NCBI RefSeq assembly: GCF_037977055.1 | Contig: NZ_CP150274.1 | Coordinates: 2,170,001-2,234,000 of the forward strand | Source of the DNA: Paenibacillus sp. FSL K6-1096 | Lineage (GTDB): Bacteria; Bacillota; Bacilli; Paenibacillales; Paenibacillaceae | Direction of reading: 5' to 3' | Length of the DNA stretch: 64,000 nt | Part shown: positions 7,123 through 16,584 of the stretch, piece by piece | Position numbering within the stretch: the stretch's first letter is position 1 | How the letters are laid out: each line of letters opens with the position of its first letter | Position numbers and translations under genes: made by a program | The notes under the pieces: model-generated | The model's input: only the letters and a program-made list of their open reading frames with translations | Databases searched by the model: none | Told to the model about the DNA's origin: nothing

Positions 7123-8013
7123 TTACAGCACGGGATTCGGCACAAGGCTGCCGCCCCGGCACTGCTTCAGATAATTCAGCGCGTGGACCTGGCCGGTCAT
7201 CTCCAGCTCATCCCGGTAGACCGGATCATGCCAGCCTTCAATATCGATGGTGCCCTGATAGCCGCCCTGGCGGAGAATAGTGATAATATCCGTCCAGTTC
7301 GTATCCCCGAAGCCCGGCGTCCGGTCCCAGACATAAGACCTCGGACCATGAATTCCGTACTCCTTGATGATATCCCAGGCGATGGTCGCATCCTTGCCGT
7401 GCACATGGAAGATCTTACCGGTCCACTTGCGCAGCTGCGGAACCGGGTCAATCAGCGCAGTCATCTGGTGGGCAGGCTCCCATTCCAGGCCCAGATTATC
7501 GGCCGGAACGCTGTTGAACATTTGCTCCCAGGCTGTAGGATTATGGGCAATATTCCAGTCGCCCTGCTGCCAGCTGCCGCCCATCGCACAGTTCTCAAAA
7601 GCGATCCGCAGCCCCTTGTCCGCAGCCCGCTTCGACAGCTCCCCGAACACCTCGGCGAACCGCGGAAGCGATTCGTCAATGGATGAGCCGGGCAGCCGCC
7701 CGGTGAAGCCGCTGACGATATCCGTGCCGAACAGGTGGGCATGCTCGATCAGCTGCTCCCAGCCTGCCAGAGTCGCCTCGCTCCCCTCGCTGCCGCCAAG
7801 CGGATTGCCGTAGATTCCGACAGCGGAGATCACGAAGCCATGCTCGGCCGCAAGCTCGCGGACCCGTGCCGCCGTCTCCACCAGATCCGTCTCTCCAAGG
7901 GTCTGCCAGAAGTTCAACTGAAACGATTCAAAGCCGTGCTGTACAATCTGCGGAATGGTCTTGACGGCTTCACCGCCAGGGACCAGCGTGCCAATTCTGA
8001 GTGTATCCTGCAT
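7123..8013 (-). CDS. Sugar phosphate isomerase/epimerase, TIM barrel
   Basis: A 296-residue xylose-isomerase-like TIM barrel protein. Metal and substrate residues are visible in AFENCAMGG, GLEWEPAH, FHVHGKDA and IDIEGWHDP. It is the last gene of the leftward transporter operon, 43 bases after the LacI gene. Its probable role is to convert a keto or epimeric sugar released during oligosaccharide use, but a beta-1,2-glucan pathway ending in glucose and glucose 1-phosphate does not obviously need it. The ATG at 8013 is preferred. A TTG at 8031 is possible, and neither has an ideal ribosome site. Confidence 0.75.
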   Translation of the reverse strand: MQDTLRIGTLVPGGEAVKTIPQIVQHGFESFQLNFWQTLGETDLVETAARVRELAAEHGFVISAVGIYGNPLGGSEGSEATLAGWEQLIEHAHLFGTDIVSGFTGRLPGSSIDESLPRFAEVFGELSKRAADKGLRIAFENCAMGGSWQQGDWNIAHNPTAWEQMFNSVPADNLGLEWEPAHQMTALIDPVPQLRKWTGKIFHVHGKDATIAWDIIKEYGIHGPRSYVWDRTPGFGDTNWTDIITILRQGGYQGTIDIEGWHDPVYRDELEMTGQVHALNYLKQCRGGSLVPNPVL

Positions 8014-8056
8014 CCTTGTTACCAGCTCCAATTCATATATAGTCAGCGTCCTGGTG

Positions 8057-9079
8057 TTAACGGCCCTTGATCATTTTGCAGGAGCCCCGCTTCAGCAAGA
8101 CCGCATCATAGACAATATGCTGATGGGCGGTCCGGTTCGCGATCAGATCGAACAGCACGCCTACACTGGACAGCGCCATTTCCGTGCCCGGCTGGCTGAT
8201 CGTATCCAGCGCCGGGTGATAATACTCAGCCATCTCAATCCCGTCGAACCCGATAATGGAGATATCGTCCGGAATCGACAAGCCTGCGGTCAGCACTGCC
8301 TTGGCCGCACCGATGGCGATGGTGTCAGCTGCCGAGAAGATCGCGGTCACGCTCCGGTCCCGGTTAAGCAGCCTGCGCGCAGCATTGAAGCCCGAGCTGG
8401 GACTGTATTCACAATCTTCTACAAGTCCTGCGTTGTAAGGCAGATTATGCTCTTCCAGGGCCATCTTGTATCCGAGAAGCCGCCGGCTGCCTGTCGTATC
8501 CTCCAGCATAGGGGATTTGGCGAGGAAGCCGATGCTTTTATGTCCAAGAGAAATGAGATAAGAGGTTGCCTTGTAGGCTTCCTTAGATTCGTCAATAGTT
8601 ACACTGGAGAAAATCGACGGGTCCACTTCCTGCGAGGTGGTAATCGTCGTGAGTACGAACGGAACCGTAAGCTGCTTGAATTTCTCTTCGGAATGATTAT
8701 AGGTACCGCCCATGAAAATAATCCCGCTAAGGTTCTTCTCCTTCACCAGCTGAATGGCCGCATTGATCTCATCCGTTCCGTCCTCCACCTGATGGATGAG
8801 AAACGGATAACCGCGCAGATTCACCTGGCGTTCAATTTCTTTGATCATAATGGAGAAGAACGGGTTCGTGATCCCTTTGACCATGAGTGCAATATTTTTG
8901 GATTGCGTGGTTTTCAGATTGCGCGCGTTGGAATTGGGAATATAATTGTATTCCTTGACGACACTCAGAACCTTCTCCCGGGTCGCATCGCTCACCAGGC
9001 CTTTATTATTGATGACTCTGGATACAGTCGAGATTCCGACACCTGACAGCCTTGCGATATCCTTAATGTTTACATCCAC
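8057..9079 (-). CDS. LacI-family transcriptional regulator
   Basis: A 340-residue LacI/GalR repressor. The helix-turn-helix is at residues 4-24 (IKDIARLSGVGISTVSRVIN), the hinge at about 45-58, and the periplasmic-binding-like effector domain starts at IALMVKGITNPFF. The protein ends with an arginine-rich tail after a normal core. GTG start five bases after GGGGGAG. It lies in the transporter operon, between the binding protein and the isomerase. It most likely binds the two GAAACGTTTC operators at 12845 and 13045 and responds to a sophorooligosaccharide or derivative, so it would also control its own operon. Confidence 0.9.
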   Translation of the reverse strand: MDVNIKDIARLSGVGISTVSRVINNKGLVSDATREKVLSVVKEYNYIPNSNARNLKTTQSKNIALMVKGITNPFFSIMIKEIERQVNLRGYPFLIHQVEDGTDEINAAIQLVKEKNLSGIIFMGGTYNHSEEKFKQLTVPFVLTTITTSQEVDPSIFSSVTIDESKEAYKATSYLISLGHKSIGFLAKSPMLEDTTGSRRLLGYKMALEEHNLPYNAGLVEDCEYSPSSGFNAARRLLNRDRSVTAIFSAADTIAIGAAKAVLTAGLSIPDDISIIGFDGIEMAEYYHPALDTISQPGTEMALSSVGVLFDLIANRTAHQHIVYDAVLLKRGSCKMIKGR

Positions 9080-9144
9080 ACTACTCCCCCATTTACAAGG
9101 CAGGGGAGCTATAGAATATAGCCCCCCTGTTCCCCTAGCTTTCT

Positions 9145-10719
9145 TTAGTTAACAGGTGTAAATTCTGCCAATTGTTTCTCTACTTCGGCAATGACCTTGT
9201 CAACTCCTGCTTTTTTCAGCTGATCACGATATTCTGCCACAGCAGTTTTTGGATCTTTGCTGGTCTTACCGAGCATCAGCTGAATACCAAGCTGTGCATT
9301 GACGTTCGAGATGGAAGCAATTTCAGTCGTTACATTGGCCGGATCAAAGCTGAAGCCGTTGTACGGATCATCGATCGCTTCTTTATCCCATTCTGCGAAC
9401 AGGTCTTTACGGATCGGATTCTCGGTATCTGTCGGAATAACGAACTTATCGTTTCTGAGCGACCAGGCCGAGAAGCCGCCGCCGTCTGTTTTCTCATTGT
9501 AGCCTGGAGGCTGTTTCTTCACGCCGTCTTCAATGATATATTGCTGGCCTTCAATACCGTATTGAATCAGATCATAGTAGCTCTTATCTGTCATGAACTT
9601 CTCGATGACCATCAGAGCGCGCTCCGGATTGTTGGAATTGGCACTGATTACGGTCGAGTTGTCTACACCCAGTTTACGTTTGATTTTCTTGTTGGCTTCG
9701 GCAAAAGTATAGAAGGCTGTAGGAGAGTCAGGCAATGCCTTGATATCTCCGCCATATTGTCCGATCCAGTCCTGGGCATGCGTCAGATAACCGGCGGAGT
9801 TCGCGGCTCTGAAGTTGTCCTTGCTGCCGAGAGAAGCGGACAGTACATCCTTGCTCCAGTAGCCCTTATCGGCCCATTCACGCATTTTTACAGCCCAGTC
9901 CTCGAATTCCTGGGTGAAGGCCGGATGGAACACGGTTTTGTAATCTTCCGGGCTCTTGGTCACCAGGTTCAGCTCGTTCAGGGAGATACCAGGCGCGTTG
10001 AGCCACATGCCTGTAGTATCTACGAGCATTCTGTACATGTTCTGTGCATCCTCAGCCTTGCCGTTGATCGGAGGGAAGGATTCGTTCTTCACCACATTAT
10101 CCATGTACTTCTCCATATCGGCAATCGTCTTGATCTCGGTCATGCCGTATTTCTTCAGCAGATCCGTACGGTAAGCATACCCGGAAGGCGTATATTCGCT
10201 GTACAAGCTTGGTACGCCGTAGATTCTGCCCTTCACCTTGGTATTCTGCCAGGAGGATTCAGGAATCTCAGCTTTCAGCTTAGGTGCCACCTTGTCCAGC
10301 ATATCGGTAATGTCGGTCAGCGCACCTTCACTGGCCAGTGTGTAGTAAGATACGGCAGCGCCTGGAGAGGCATGGGACATGTCGAAGGACTCGCCGGAAG
10401 CGAACAGCAGCGGATACTTGGTGGCTACGTCTCCCCAGTCAATATATTTGATTTCAAGCGTCGTATTCAGATCCGCCTTAAGCTTCTTATTAATCTCAGC
10501 CAGAATCTCCTTGTTCTTAACCCCTTCACTGCCCCAGAGGTAGTACACCAGGTTTGCTTCTTTCGATGTATCTACGCCTCCGGTATTGGTTGAATTGGAT
10601 GGGGCGTTCGACCCTGCCGGTGTATTGCCGTTTGCATTATTGTCCGATGAACAAGCGGATAGCACTCCAGTAAGCATGAGGACAGCGGCCAGAGAAGACG
10701 CAATCTTTTTCCCTTTCAT
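9145..10719 (-). CDS. ABC transporter sugar-binding lipoprotein
   Basis: A 524-residue family-1 extracellular solute-binding protein with a lipoprotein signal: MKGKKIASS, a hydrophobic stretch, and lipobox LSAC with Cys23, followed by a Ser/Asn/Gly-rich linker. The body resembles large LplA-type binding proteins, with many aromatic residues suited to sugar stacking. Together with the two permeases it forms a CUT1 importer; no ATPase gene is present, so a shared MsmX-type ATPase elsewhere is expected. By operon analogy with Listeria innocua lin1839-lin1843 the ligand is probably beta-1,2-linked glucooligosaccharides. A GGGAGG site lies eight bases upstream of the ATG. Confidence 0.88.
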   Translation of the reverse strand: MKGKKIASSLAAVLMLTGVLSACSSDNNANGNTPAGSNAPSNSTNTGGVDTSKEANLVYYLWGSEGVKNKEILAEINKKLKADLNTTLEIKYIDWGDVATKYPLLFASGESFDMSHASPGAAVSYYTLASEGALTDITDMLDKVAPKLKAEIPESSWQNTKVKGRIYGVPSLYSEYTPSGYAYRTDLLKKYGMTEIKTIADMEKYMDNVVKNESFPPINGKAEDAQNMYRMLVDTTGMWLNAPGISLNELNLVTKSPEDYKTVFHPAFTQEFEDWAVKMREWADKGYWSKDVLSASLGSKDNFRAANSAGYLTHAQDWIGQYGGDIKALPDSPTAFYTFAEANKKIKRKLGVDNSTVISANSNNPERALMVIEKFMTDKSYYDLIQYGIEGQQYIIEDGVKKQPPGYNEKTDGGGFSAWSLRNDKFVIPTDTENPIRKDLFAEWDKEAIDDPYNGFSFDPANVTTEIASISNVNAQLGIQLMLGKTSKDPKTAVAEYRDQLKKAGVDKVIAEVEKQLAEFTPVN

Positions 10720-10797
10720 TCGGTAAGCCTCCCTTTTCTCTTCTATACTATTGATCTTGCATATATAACAAACACCCTGAAATGAAGCAGGCGTCTA

Positions 10798-11694
10798 TTA
10801 ACCCTTAACAGCACCGATGGTAAGACCGGTAACGAAGTAACGCTGAATGAACGGATACAGGAGAATAATCGGGCCTGTGGCCAGCACCGCTGTAGCCATT
10901 TTGATCGATTGGGTCGGCAGATCGGCTGTATTAATGACCGCCCCGGAGTTGATGAGACTGCCCAGATTCGCCTGATTGACCATGCGCTGCAGGAAATATT
11001 GAAGCGGGAACTTGGACGGCGTGTCCATGTAGAGCATCCCGTTGTACCACTCATTCCAGAAGCCCAGCGCCGAGAACAGCCCGATGGTCGCCAGAGACGG
11101 AACCGCCAGCGGCATGAAGATCCGCCAGTAAATATGGAAGTCACCTGCGCCGTCAATCGTGGCAGATTCATACAGGGAATCCGGGATCGCCTTCATGAAG
11201 TTACGCATCAGGAAGATCGACCAAGCTCCGACTACCCCCGGAAGGATCATAGCGAATAGGCTATCCTTAAGATGGAGATGCTTGACCATCAGGATATAAG
11301 TTGGAATCAGTCCTCCGCTGAACAGTGTCGTGAAATAGATCAGGAAGGAGAAGAAGTTACGGTATTTGAAATCCTTGCGGTTCAGGACAAAGCCGGCCAT
11401 GGACATCATGAACAGCCCCAGCACCGTACCTACAACCGTAATGAATATGGTAACCTGATACGCATTCACCAGATTATTGGAGTTGCTGAGCAGCATCTCA
11501 TACGCCTTGAAGGACACTTCATTCGGAATTAGCTTGTACCCCTCGCGCACAATCTCCTGCTCATTCATGAAGGAGGAGGAGATCATCAGCGCAAAAGGAA
11601 ACAGGCAGAACAGCGCGAACACTGCGATACAAATGTAACTGATCACTTTGATGAAAATGCTGCCTGAGTCCTGCTTAATAGTTGAGCTTGCCAT
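10798..11694 (-). CDS. Carbohydrate ABC transporter permease, LplC/YtcP type
   Basis: A 298-residue CUT1 permease with six predicted membrane segments. The EAA loop that contacts the ATPase is visible as ESATIDGAGDFHIYWRIFMPL (near residues 176-196). The typical end GLTIGAVKG is also present. Its gene lies between the other permease and the binding protein, in the same leftward operon. It forms the heterodimeric channel with the upstream permease for oligosaccharide uptake. Confidence 0.9.
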   Translation of the reverse strand: MASSTIKQDSGSIFIKVISYICIAVFALFCLFPFALMISSSFMNEQEIVREGYKLIPNEVSFKAYEMLLSNSNNLVNAYQVTIFITVVGTVLGLFMMSMAGFVLNRKDFKYRNFFSFLIYFTTLFSGGLIPTYILMVKHLHLKDSLFAMILPGVVGAWSIFLMRNFMKAIPDSLYESATIDGAGDFHIYWRIFMPLAVPSLATIGLFSALGFWNEWYNGMLYMDTPSKFPLQYFLQRMVNQANLGSLINSGAVINTADLPTQSIKMATAVLATGPIILLYPFIQRYFVTGLTIGAVKG

Positions 11695-11721
11695 ATTAAC
11701 ACCCCTGTTTCTTATCTTGTC

Positions 11722-12657
11722 TTAGAACAACGCGCTGTCCGGTTCCACCTTGCGCACAATAAAGTTAACAACAAGCACCAGCACCAGACCGAACAAGGAT
11801 TGATAGAAGCCTACAGCGGCACCCATCGAGAAGTTGAATTGTCCCACCAGGGAGCGGAAGACGTACGTATCTATGATATCCGTCTGCGGATACAGCACGG
11901 AGTTCGTTCCGATCAGATTGTAGAACAGGTCGAAGGAGCCCTTGAGAATTCCGCCCATTCCGAACAGCAGGAGCAGAATGAAGGTCGGCTTCAGAATCGG
12001 CAGGGTCATATAGCGGATACGCTGCCAGGTGGTGGCCCCGTCCATATAAGCTGCTTCATAGAGGTCATGGTTAATACCTGTAATAGCTGCCAGGTAGACA
12101 ATCATCCCGTAGCCTGTGCTTGCCCAGATCTTGAAGGCCACAATGATGTATTTCCAGATTCCCGGGTCGGAGTAGAATTCGACCTTATCGAAGCCTGCAC
12201 CGACGAGCATTGTATTGATGAACCCTGAATTGAAATTGAACAGATTGTAAGCAAACACACCCACGATAACCATTGAGATGAAGTTCGGCAGGAGAATAAC
12301 CGACTGGGAGATCTTCTTGAACCATTTGCCGGCAATCTCCGAGAGCATAACCGCAAATACAATCTGAATGATATTGCCCAGAGCAAGGAACACCAGATTA
12401 TAGAGCAGCGTGTTCTTGGTAATATTCCAGAGATCCCCGTTCTGCACCAGGAACTCGAAGTTCTTGAGCCCGATGAAGTTACTGCCAAAAATCCCCTTGT
12501 TCAGCTTGTAATCCACGAATGCAACGTAAGCGCCAGGCATTACCGCATAATGAAAGACTGCGAAATACACGATGACGGGCAGCAGCATGAGATACAGCAC
12601 CTTGTTCTTCACTAATTCCCGGGCGATGTTTCTGCCCGAACGTACAACCTTTGCCAA
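11722..12657 (-). CDS. Carbohydrate ABC transporter permease, LplB type
   Basis: A 311-residue CUT1 permease with six membrane segments and the EAA loop EAAYMDGATTWQRIRYMTLP. It is the first gene of the transporter operon. The start is set at a TTG (12657) because GGAGGT lies at correct spacing in front of it. Earlier in-frame starts up to 12681 would overlap that ribosome site. About 230 bases separate the start from the predicted promoter, so the mRNA has a long leader that contains the operator. Confidence 0.88.
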   Translation of the reverse strand: MAKVVRSGRNIARELVKNKVLYLMLLPVIVYFAVFHYAVMPGAYVAFVDYKLNKGIFGSNFIGLKNFEFLVQNGDLWNITKNTLLYNLVFLALGNIIQIVFAVMLSEIAGKWFKKISQSVILLPNFISMVIVGVFAYNLFNFNSGFINTMLVGAGFDKVEFYSDPGIWKYIIVAFKIWASTGYGMIVYLAAITGINHDLYEAAYMDGATTWQRIRYMTLPILKPTFILLLLFGMGGILKGSFDLFYNLIGTNSVLYPQTDIIDTYVFRSLVGQFNFSMGAAVGFYQSLFGLVLVLVVNFIVRKVEPDSALF

Positions 12658-12844
12658 TGAACCCACCTCCAAATTGAACAATGCATTCTACACGTACGCA
12701 CATCTGACGTATGCATATCCTTGTTTCACATCAGCCTTGCAGCTACAAGAACAACAGCTTGTCCAGCCTGCCGGCGTCATATCCTGGAGTGAAGCCTCAC
12801 TCCGGCACATTCCTAACCCTAACTTATTACCCACTGAAAACAAT

Positions 12845-12860
12845 ATAGAAACGTTTCCAT
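12845..12860. promoter_or_regulatory. LacI-type operator 1, ATAGAAACGTTTCCAT
   Basis: Core palindrome GAAACGTTTC at 12848-12857. It lies 27 bases downstream of the -10 of the leftward promoter, in a position to block elongation or support a DNA loop. It is the exact reverse complement of operator 2 over all 16 bases. Confidence 0.75.
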
Positions 12861-12887
12861 TATTTCTTTGTGATTCCCCTTGCTCAG

Positions 12888-12917
12888 AGCATACTCCTTT
12901 GTTGTATACGCTGTCAA
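12888..12917 (-). promoter_or_regulatory. Promoter of the transporter operon
   Basis: On the minus strand a perfect TTGACA (12917-12912) is followed 18 bases later by TATGCT (12893-12888). It is the only good sigma-A-like promoter in front of the permease genes. Confidence 0.65.
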
Positions 12918-13000
12918 ACATTTTTTATTTTCAAAAGACAAGGAGTAAAATTACATTTTTCTGATCATATTATAGAAAAAGCCGATTTTTTCATTGATAA

Positions 13001-13029
13001 TTGACTTTTTTTCGTCTAAAGTCTAAACT
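13001..13029 (+). promoter_or_regulatory. Promoter of the phosphorylase/beta-glucosidase operon
   Basis: TTGACT (13001-13006), 17-base spacer, TAAACT (13024-13029). Operator 2 starts 15 bases downstream of the -10. The coding start is 131 bases further on, leaving a leader of about 120 bases. Confidence 0.6.
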
Positions 13030-13044
13030 CGATGTATATTCCTG

Positions 13045-13060
13045 ATGGAAACGTTTCTAT
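13045..13060. promoter_or_regulatory. LacI-type operator 2, ATGGAAACGTTTCTAT
   Basis: Core palindrome GAAACGTTTC at 13048-13057, just downstream of the rightward promoter. It is identical to operator 1 in the opposite orientation, and the two centres are exactly 200 bp apart. The core also resembles a CcpA cre site, so CcpA binding is an alternative. Confidence 0.75.
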
Positions 13061-13160
13061 TTATTCTTTACAACACATGTCATCCCTTGGGTATGACCTC
13101 TGATGATTGAATCCCCCCTTATGAAATAACAACTAATTCGCAGTGGAAAGAGAGGCCGTT

Positions 13161-16100
13161 ATGATATTCAAACAACAAATGAACATGATTACCTTAACCC
13201 GGGACGACCTGTCGTATACATTTTTGCCAACAGGAGATATTTTTGAATTCACCCATGCTCCTATTCTGATTAATCAGTTCCAGGGCAATCCGGCAGACGG
13301 CTCCGCCAATAATATTTATCTGCGCATTCATACAGAAGAAGGGATTCGCAGCTATCCGCTGCTGGGAATCCGTTCCGGTTCCACACTGTCGCGCACACAG
13401 GACAAGCTGGTCTATGAAGGCACTGCCGAAGCCATCCGCTACCGCGTCATCTTCGCTCCGGCCCGGGACGGCATCTGGTTCTGGCAGCTTCAGCTCTCCG
13501 GCAGCGGCGAGCAGGTGGATGTGATGTACGGACAGGATATCGGGGTTGCCGAGAAGGGCGGCTTGCTGGCCAACGAGCTGTACATGAGCCAATATCTCGA
13601 CCACAGCATCTGGGAAGGCGAGAGCGGCTACGCTGTATGCTCCCGCCAGAACCAGCCGCAGGCGACCGGCTTCCCTTATCTCCAGCAGGGGATCATCGGC
13701 AAGCAGGCTATCGGCTATTCTACGGATGCCATGCAGTTCTTCGGCATTTCCTACAAGGGAAGCTATGTGCCGGAGGCGCTGTCCGGCAATCTGCAGAACC
13801 GCAATTATCAGTATGAGCTGGCCTACACCGCGCTGCAGACAGAGCCTATGACCCTGTCCGCTCCGGTGGAATTCGCTTTCTACGGACTCTTCCGTCCTAC
13901 TCATCCGGCTGCGGTAACAGAGCTTGAATTCCAGGCTGAGCTGCAGGCTGCCTATGCGGAGATCGACTGGAATGTGAACGCGGCTGAACCCGTCCGGGAT
14001 GTGCCTGTGCTGAGCCGGGAGATCGGCCAGCCTTACGTGTCTGCACAATGGTCGCAGGCCGAGATTGAAGCCGCTTATCCTGAGCGCAAGCTTGAGGAAA
14101 CAGAGAACGGCGAGCTGCTCTCCTTCTTCACAGATGAGCATGTCCATGTAGTCCTCCAGCCCAAGGAGCTGTTGGTAGAGCGCCCGCACGGCCATATCAT
14201 CACCTCGCTGCTGGACGACAAGCAGGTGGACAATAACCTGATTTCAACGACCAACTATATGTACGGGATTTTCAACGGGCAGACCGTAGTAGGCAATACC
14301 TCCTTCCATAAAGGGCTGTCCACACCGCGCGGCCTGCTGAACATTCTGCGTAACAGCGGCCAGCGTATTTACGTGCGGCTGGATGGAGTCTACCGGATGC
14401 TGACCCTGCCTGCGGCGTACGAGATGGGCGTTAATTTTGCCAAATGGCACTACCAGATCGAGGATGATGTGTTGACCGTTACCGTCTTCACAGCAGCGGG
14501 CCAGCCGGATGCCGCTCTTCAGGTACAGTCGAAGCTCGGCAGAGCCTACGATTATCTGATCACGAACCAGCTGGTGATGGGCGAGCATGAATTCCAGCAC
14601 CCGGTCAGAGTGGAGGCCAAGGAGGGTATTCTGCAGATCCTGCCTGATGAGGCCGCTGTACAGAAGCTTCCATATCCGGGCCTGCATTTCGATATCCAGC
14701 TTCCGGGAACGGAGTATACGTACAGCGATGACCGTGAATTCTATGCGGACAGACAGCCGCGCAACGGCACCCTGCTGACCTTGTCTGTAAAGCAGTCATC
14801 CAGCTTCCAGCTGGTGCTCCAGGGCAGACTTGAAGCCTCCGGCGTTCATCCGCTGGCGTCTCCATACTCACTGGAGAAGGAGCAGGCGTTGTATAACGAA
14901 TTCTATGCCTCGTTCACTTCGAACTTCCAGCTCCAGATTGACGGAAGCGAGCAGGAACGGACCGATATTCTGAATGAGACCGCATGGTGGTATACCCATA
15001 ATGCGATGACCCACTTCATTGTGCCGCATGGCCTGGAGCAGCCGGGCGGAGCCGCCTGGGGCACCCGGGATGTGTGCCAGGGTCCGATGGAATATTTCCT
15101 CATGACCCAGCACTATGAGATGGCCCGCAATGTCCTGCTGAAGATCTATTCGCATCAGCTGTGGGAGAGCCGGGAATGGCCGCAATGGTTCATGTTCGAC
15201 CAGCATCCGGTTCAGGCCCATGAATGGCATGGCGACGTGGTGCTCTGGCCGCTGAAATGCATCAGCGATTACATCATGGCTACCGGAGATTACTCTATCC
15301 TTCAGGAAGAGATCGGCTACCACCATCTGGCGGATGCGAAGCCTACGGTGCAGACCGAGACCGTTCTGGCCCATGTGAAGGCTGCGGTAGAGACGATCCG
15401 TGAACGCTTCGTGCCGGGCACATCACTGATTAACTATGCCGGCGGCGACTGGGACGATACCCTGCAGCCTGCCGATGAAGCGCTGAAGACCAAGCTGGTC
15501 AGCGCCTGGACGGTCGCACTCGCCTTCCAGGTAATCCGCAACCTGTCCGAGGTTACTTCCAGTGATCCTGACTTCTCTGCCAGTCTGACCAAGATGGCCG
15601 AAGAGATGAAGGAATCGTTCCGTACACTCCTGATCAAGGACGGCGTTATCGCCGGCTTCGCTTACTTCCAGGAGGACGGCAGCATTGATTATATGCTTCA
15701 CCCGCTGGATCAGCAGACCGGCATTCACTACCGGCTGCTCCCGATGACCCGCAGCATTATTGCCGAGCTGGTCACTCCTGAACAGGCCGCAGCCAACCTG
15801 CGCCTGATCGATGAGCATCTGAACTGTCCGGACGGCGTGCGCCTGATGGACCGTCCTGCCCGCTATGAGGGCGGCGTCAGCACGATCTTCCGCCGCGCCG
15901 AGCAGGCCGCCAGCGTCGGCCGCGAGATCAGTCTGCAATATGTACATGCACATATCCGTTATCTGGAGGCATCGGCCAAGCTGGGCGAAGCGCAGCGCGC
16001 CTGGGACGGATTGTTCCAGATCAATCCGATCAACATCCGCAAGACCGTGCCGAATGCCCAGCTCCGCCAGAGCAATATGTACTTCAGCAGCTCGGACGGT

Positions 16101-16505
16101 GATTTCCCTGACCGCTACAGCTATCAGGAGAACTTCGACCAGCTGCGCGACGGCAGCGTAGAGGTTAAGGGCGGATGGCGCCTGTACTCCAGCGGCCCGG
16201 GGATCTACCTCAACCAGCTGATCTCGGCGATTCTGGGTATCCGCTTCAGCGAGGATGCACTGGTTATTGACCCGGTACTCCCGGCCAGCCTGGACGGACT
16301 GCGCTTCACTTACACATGCTTCGGCCGGAAGCTGACCTTCGTCTATCATATCGGTGCAGATGCAGCCCGCACGCCAGAGCTTCAGGCCGGCGGAGCCGCT
16401 GTTGCCGGACAAGTGCTGTCTAACCCTTACCGCCCCGGTGCGGTGAGCCTGACCAAGGAGCAGCTGCTTGCACTGCCTGGCGATGAGCTGCACATCTATC
16501 TATAA
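13161..16505 (+). CDS. GH94 phosphorylase, probable 1,2-beta-oligoglucan phosphorylase
   Basis: A 1114-residue cytoplasmic GH94-type protein. The N-terminal half is beta-rich (about residues 1-580). An (alpha/alpha)6 catalytic domain with TAWWYTHNAMTHFI, GAAWGTRDVCQGPMEY and YAGGDWDDTLQP follows; Asp763 in GGDWDD is the likely general acid. Length and order (phosphorylase, then GH3 glucosidase, beside a CUT1 importer) match Listeria innocua lin1839, which phosphorolyses beta-1,2-glucans to glucose 1-phosphate. Cellobiose or cyclic-glucan-type activity is the alternative. The ATG at 13161 is preferred over a GTG at 13143 because AGAGAGG lies five bases upstream. Confidence 0.8.
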   Translation: MIFKQQMNMITLTRDDLSYTFLPTGDIFEFTHAPILINQFQGNPADGSANNIYLRIHTEEGIRSYPLLGIRSGSTLSRTQDKLVYEGTAEAIRYRVIFAPARDGIWFWQLQLSGSGEQVDVMYGQDIGVAEKGGLLANELYMSQYLDHSIWEGESGYAVCSRQNQPQATGFPYLQQGIIGKQAIGYSTDAMQFFGISYKGSYVPEALSGNLQNRNYQYELAYTALQTEPMTLSAPVEFAFYGLFRPTHPAAVTELEFQAELQAAYAEIDWNVNAAEPVRDVPVLSREIGQPYVSAQWSQAEIEAAYPERKLEETENGELLSFFTDEHVHVVLQPKELLVERPHGHIITSLLDDKQVDNNLISTTNYMYGIFNGQTVVGNTSFHKGLSTPRGLLNILRNSGQRIYVRLDGVYRMLTLPAAYEMGVNFAKWHYQIEDDVLTVTVFTAAGQPDAALQVQSKLGRAYDYLITNQLVMGEHEFQHPVRVEAKEGILQILPDEAAVQKLPYPGLHFDIQLPGTEYTYSDDREFYADRQPRNGTLLTLSVKQSSSFQLVLQGRLEASGVHPLASPYSLEKEQALYNEFYASFTSNFQLQIDGSEQERTDILNETAWWYTHNAMTHFIVPHGLEQPGGAAWGTRDVCQGPMEYFLMTQHYEMARNVLLKIYSHQLWESREWPQWFMFDQHPVQAHEWHGDVVLWPLKCISDYIMATGDYSILQEEIGYHHLADAKPTVQTETVLAHVKAAVETIRERFVPGTSLINYAGGDWDDTLQPADEALKTKLVSAWTVALAFQVIRNLSEVTSSDPDFSASLTKMAEEMKESFRTLLIKDGVIAGFAYFQEDGSIDYMLHPLDQQTGIHYRLLPMTRSIIAELVTPEQAAANLRLIDEHLNCPDGVRLMDRPARYEGGVSTIFRRAEQAASVGREISLQYVHAHIRYLEASAKLGEAQRAWDGLFQINPINIRKTVPNAQLRQSNMYFSSSDGDFPDRYSYQENFDQLRDGSVEVKGGWRLYSSGPGIYLNQLISAILGIRFSEDALVIDPVLPASLDGLRFTYTCFGRKLTFVYHIGADAARTPELQAGGAAVAGQVLSNPYRPGAVSLTKEQLLALPGDELHIYL

Positions 16506-16584
16506 ATACAAGGATAAGCTCTAATGTGACGCCTATAGATTCTATTGGACCATCACTTTCAGTACGCTTATGAAGGAGTTAGCT

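Noticed and set aside
13194..14195. 333-residue frame opposite the GH94 phosphorylase gene
   Set aside because: Shadow of a GC-rich gene; no start site and no recognisable motif.
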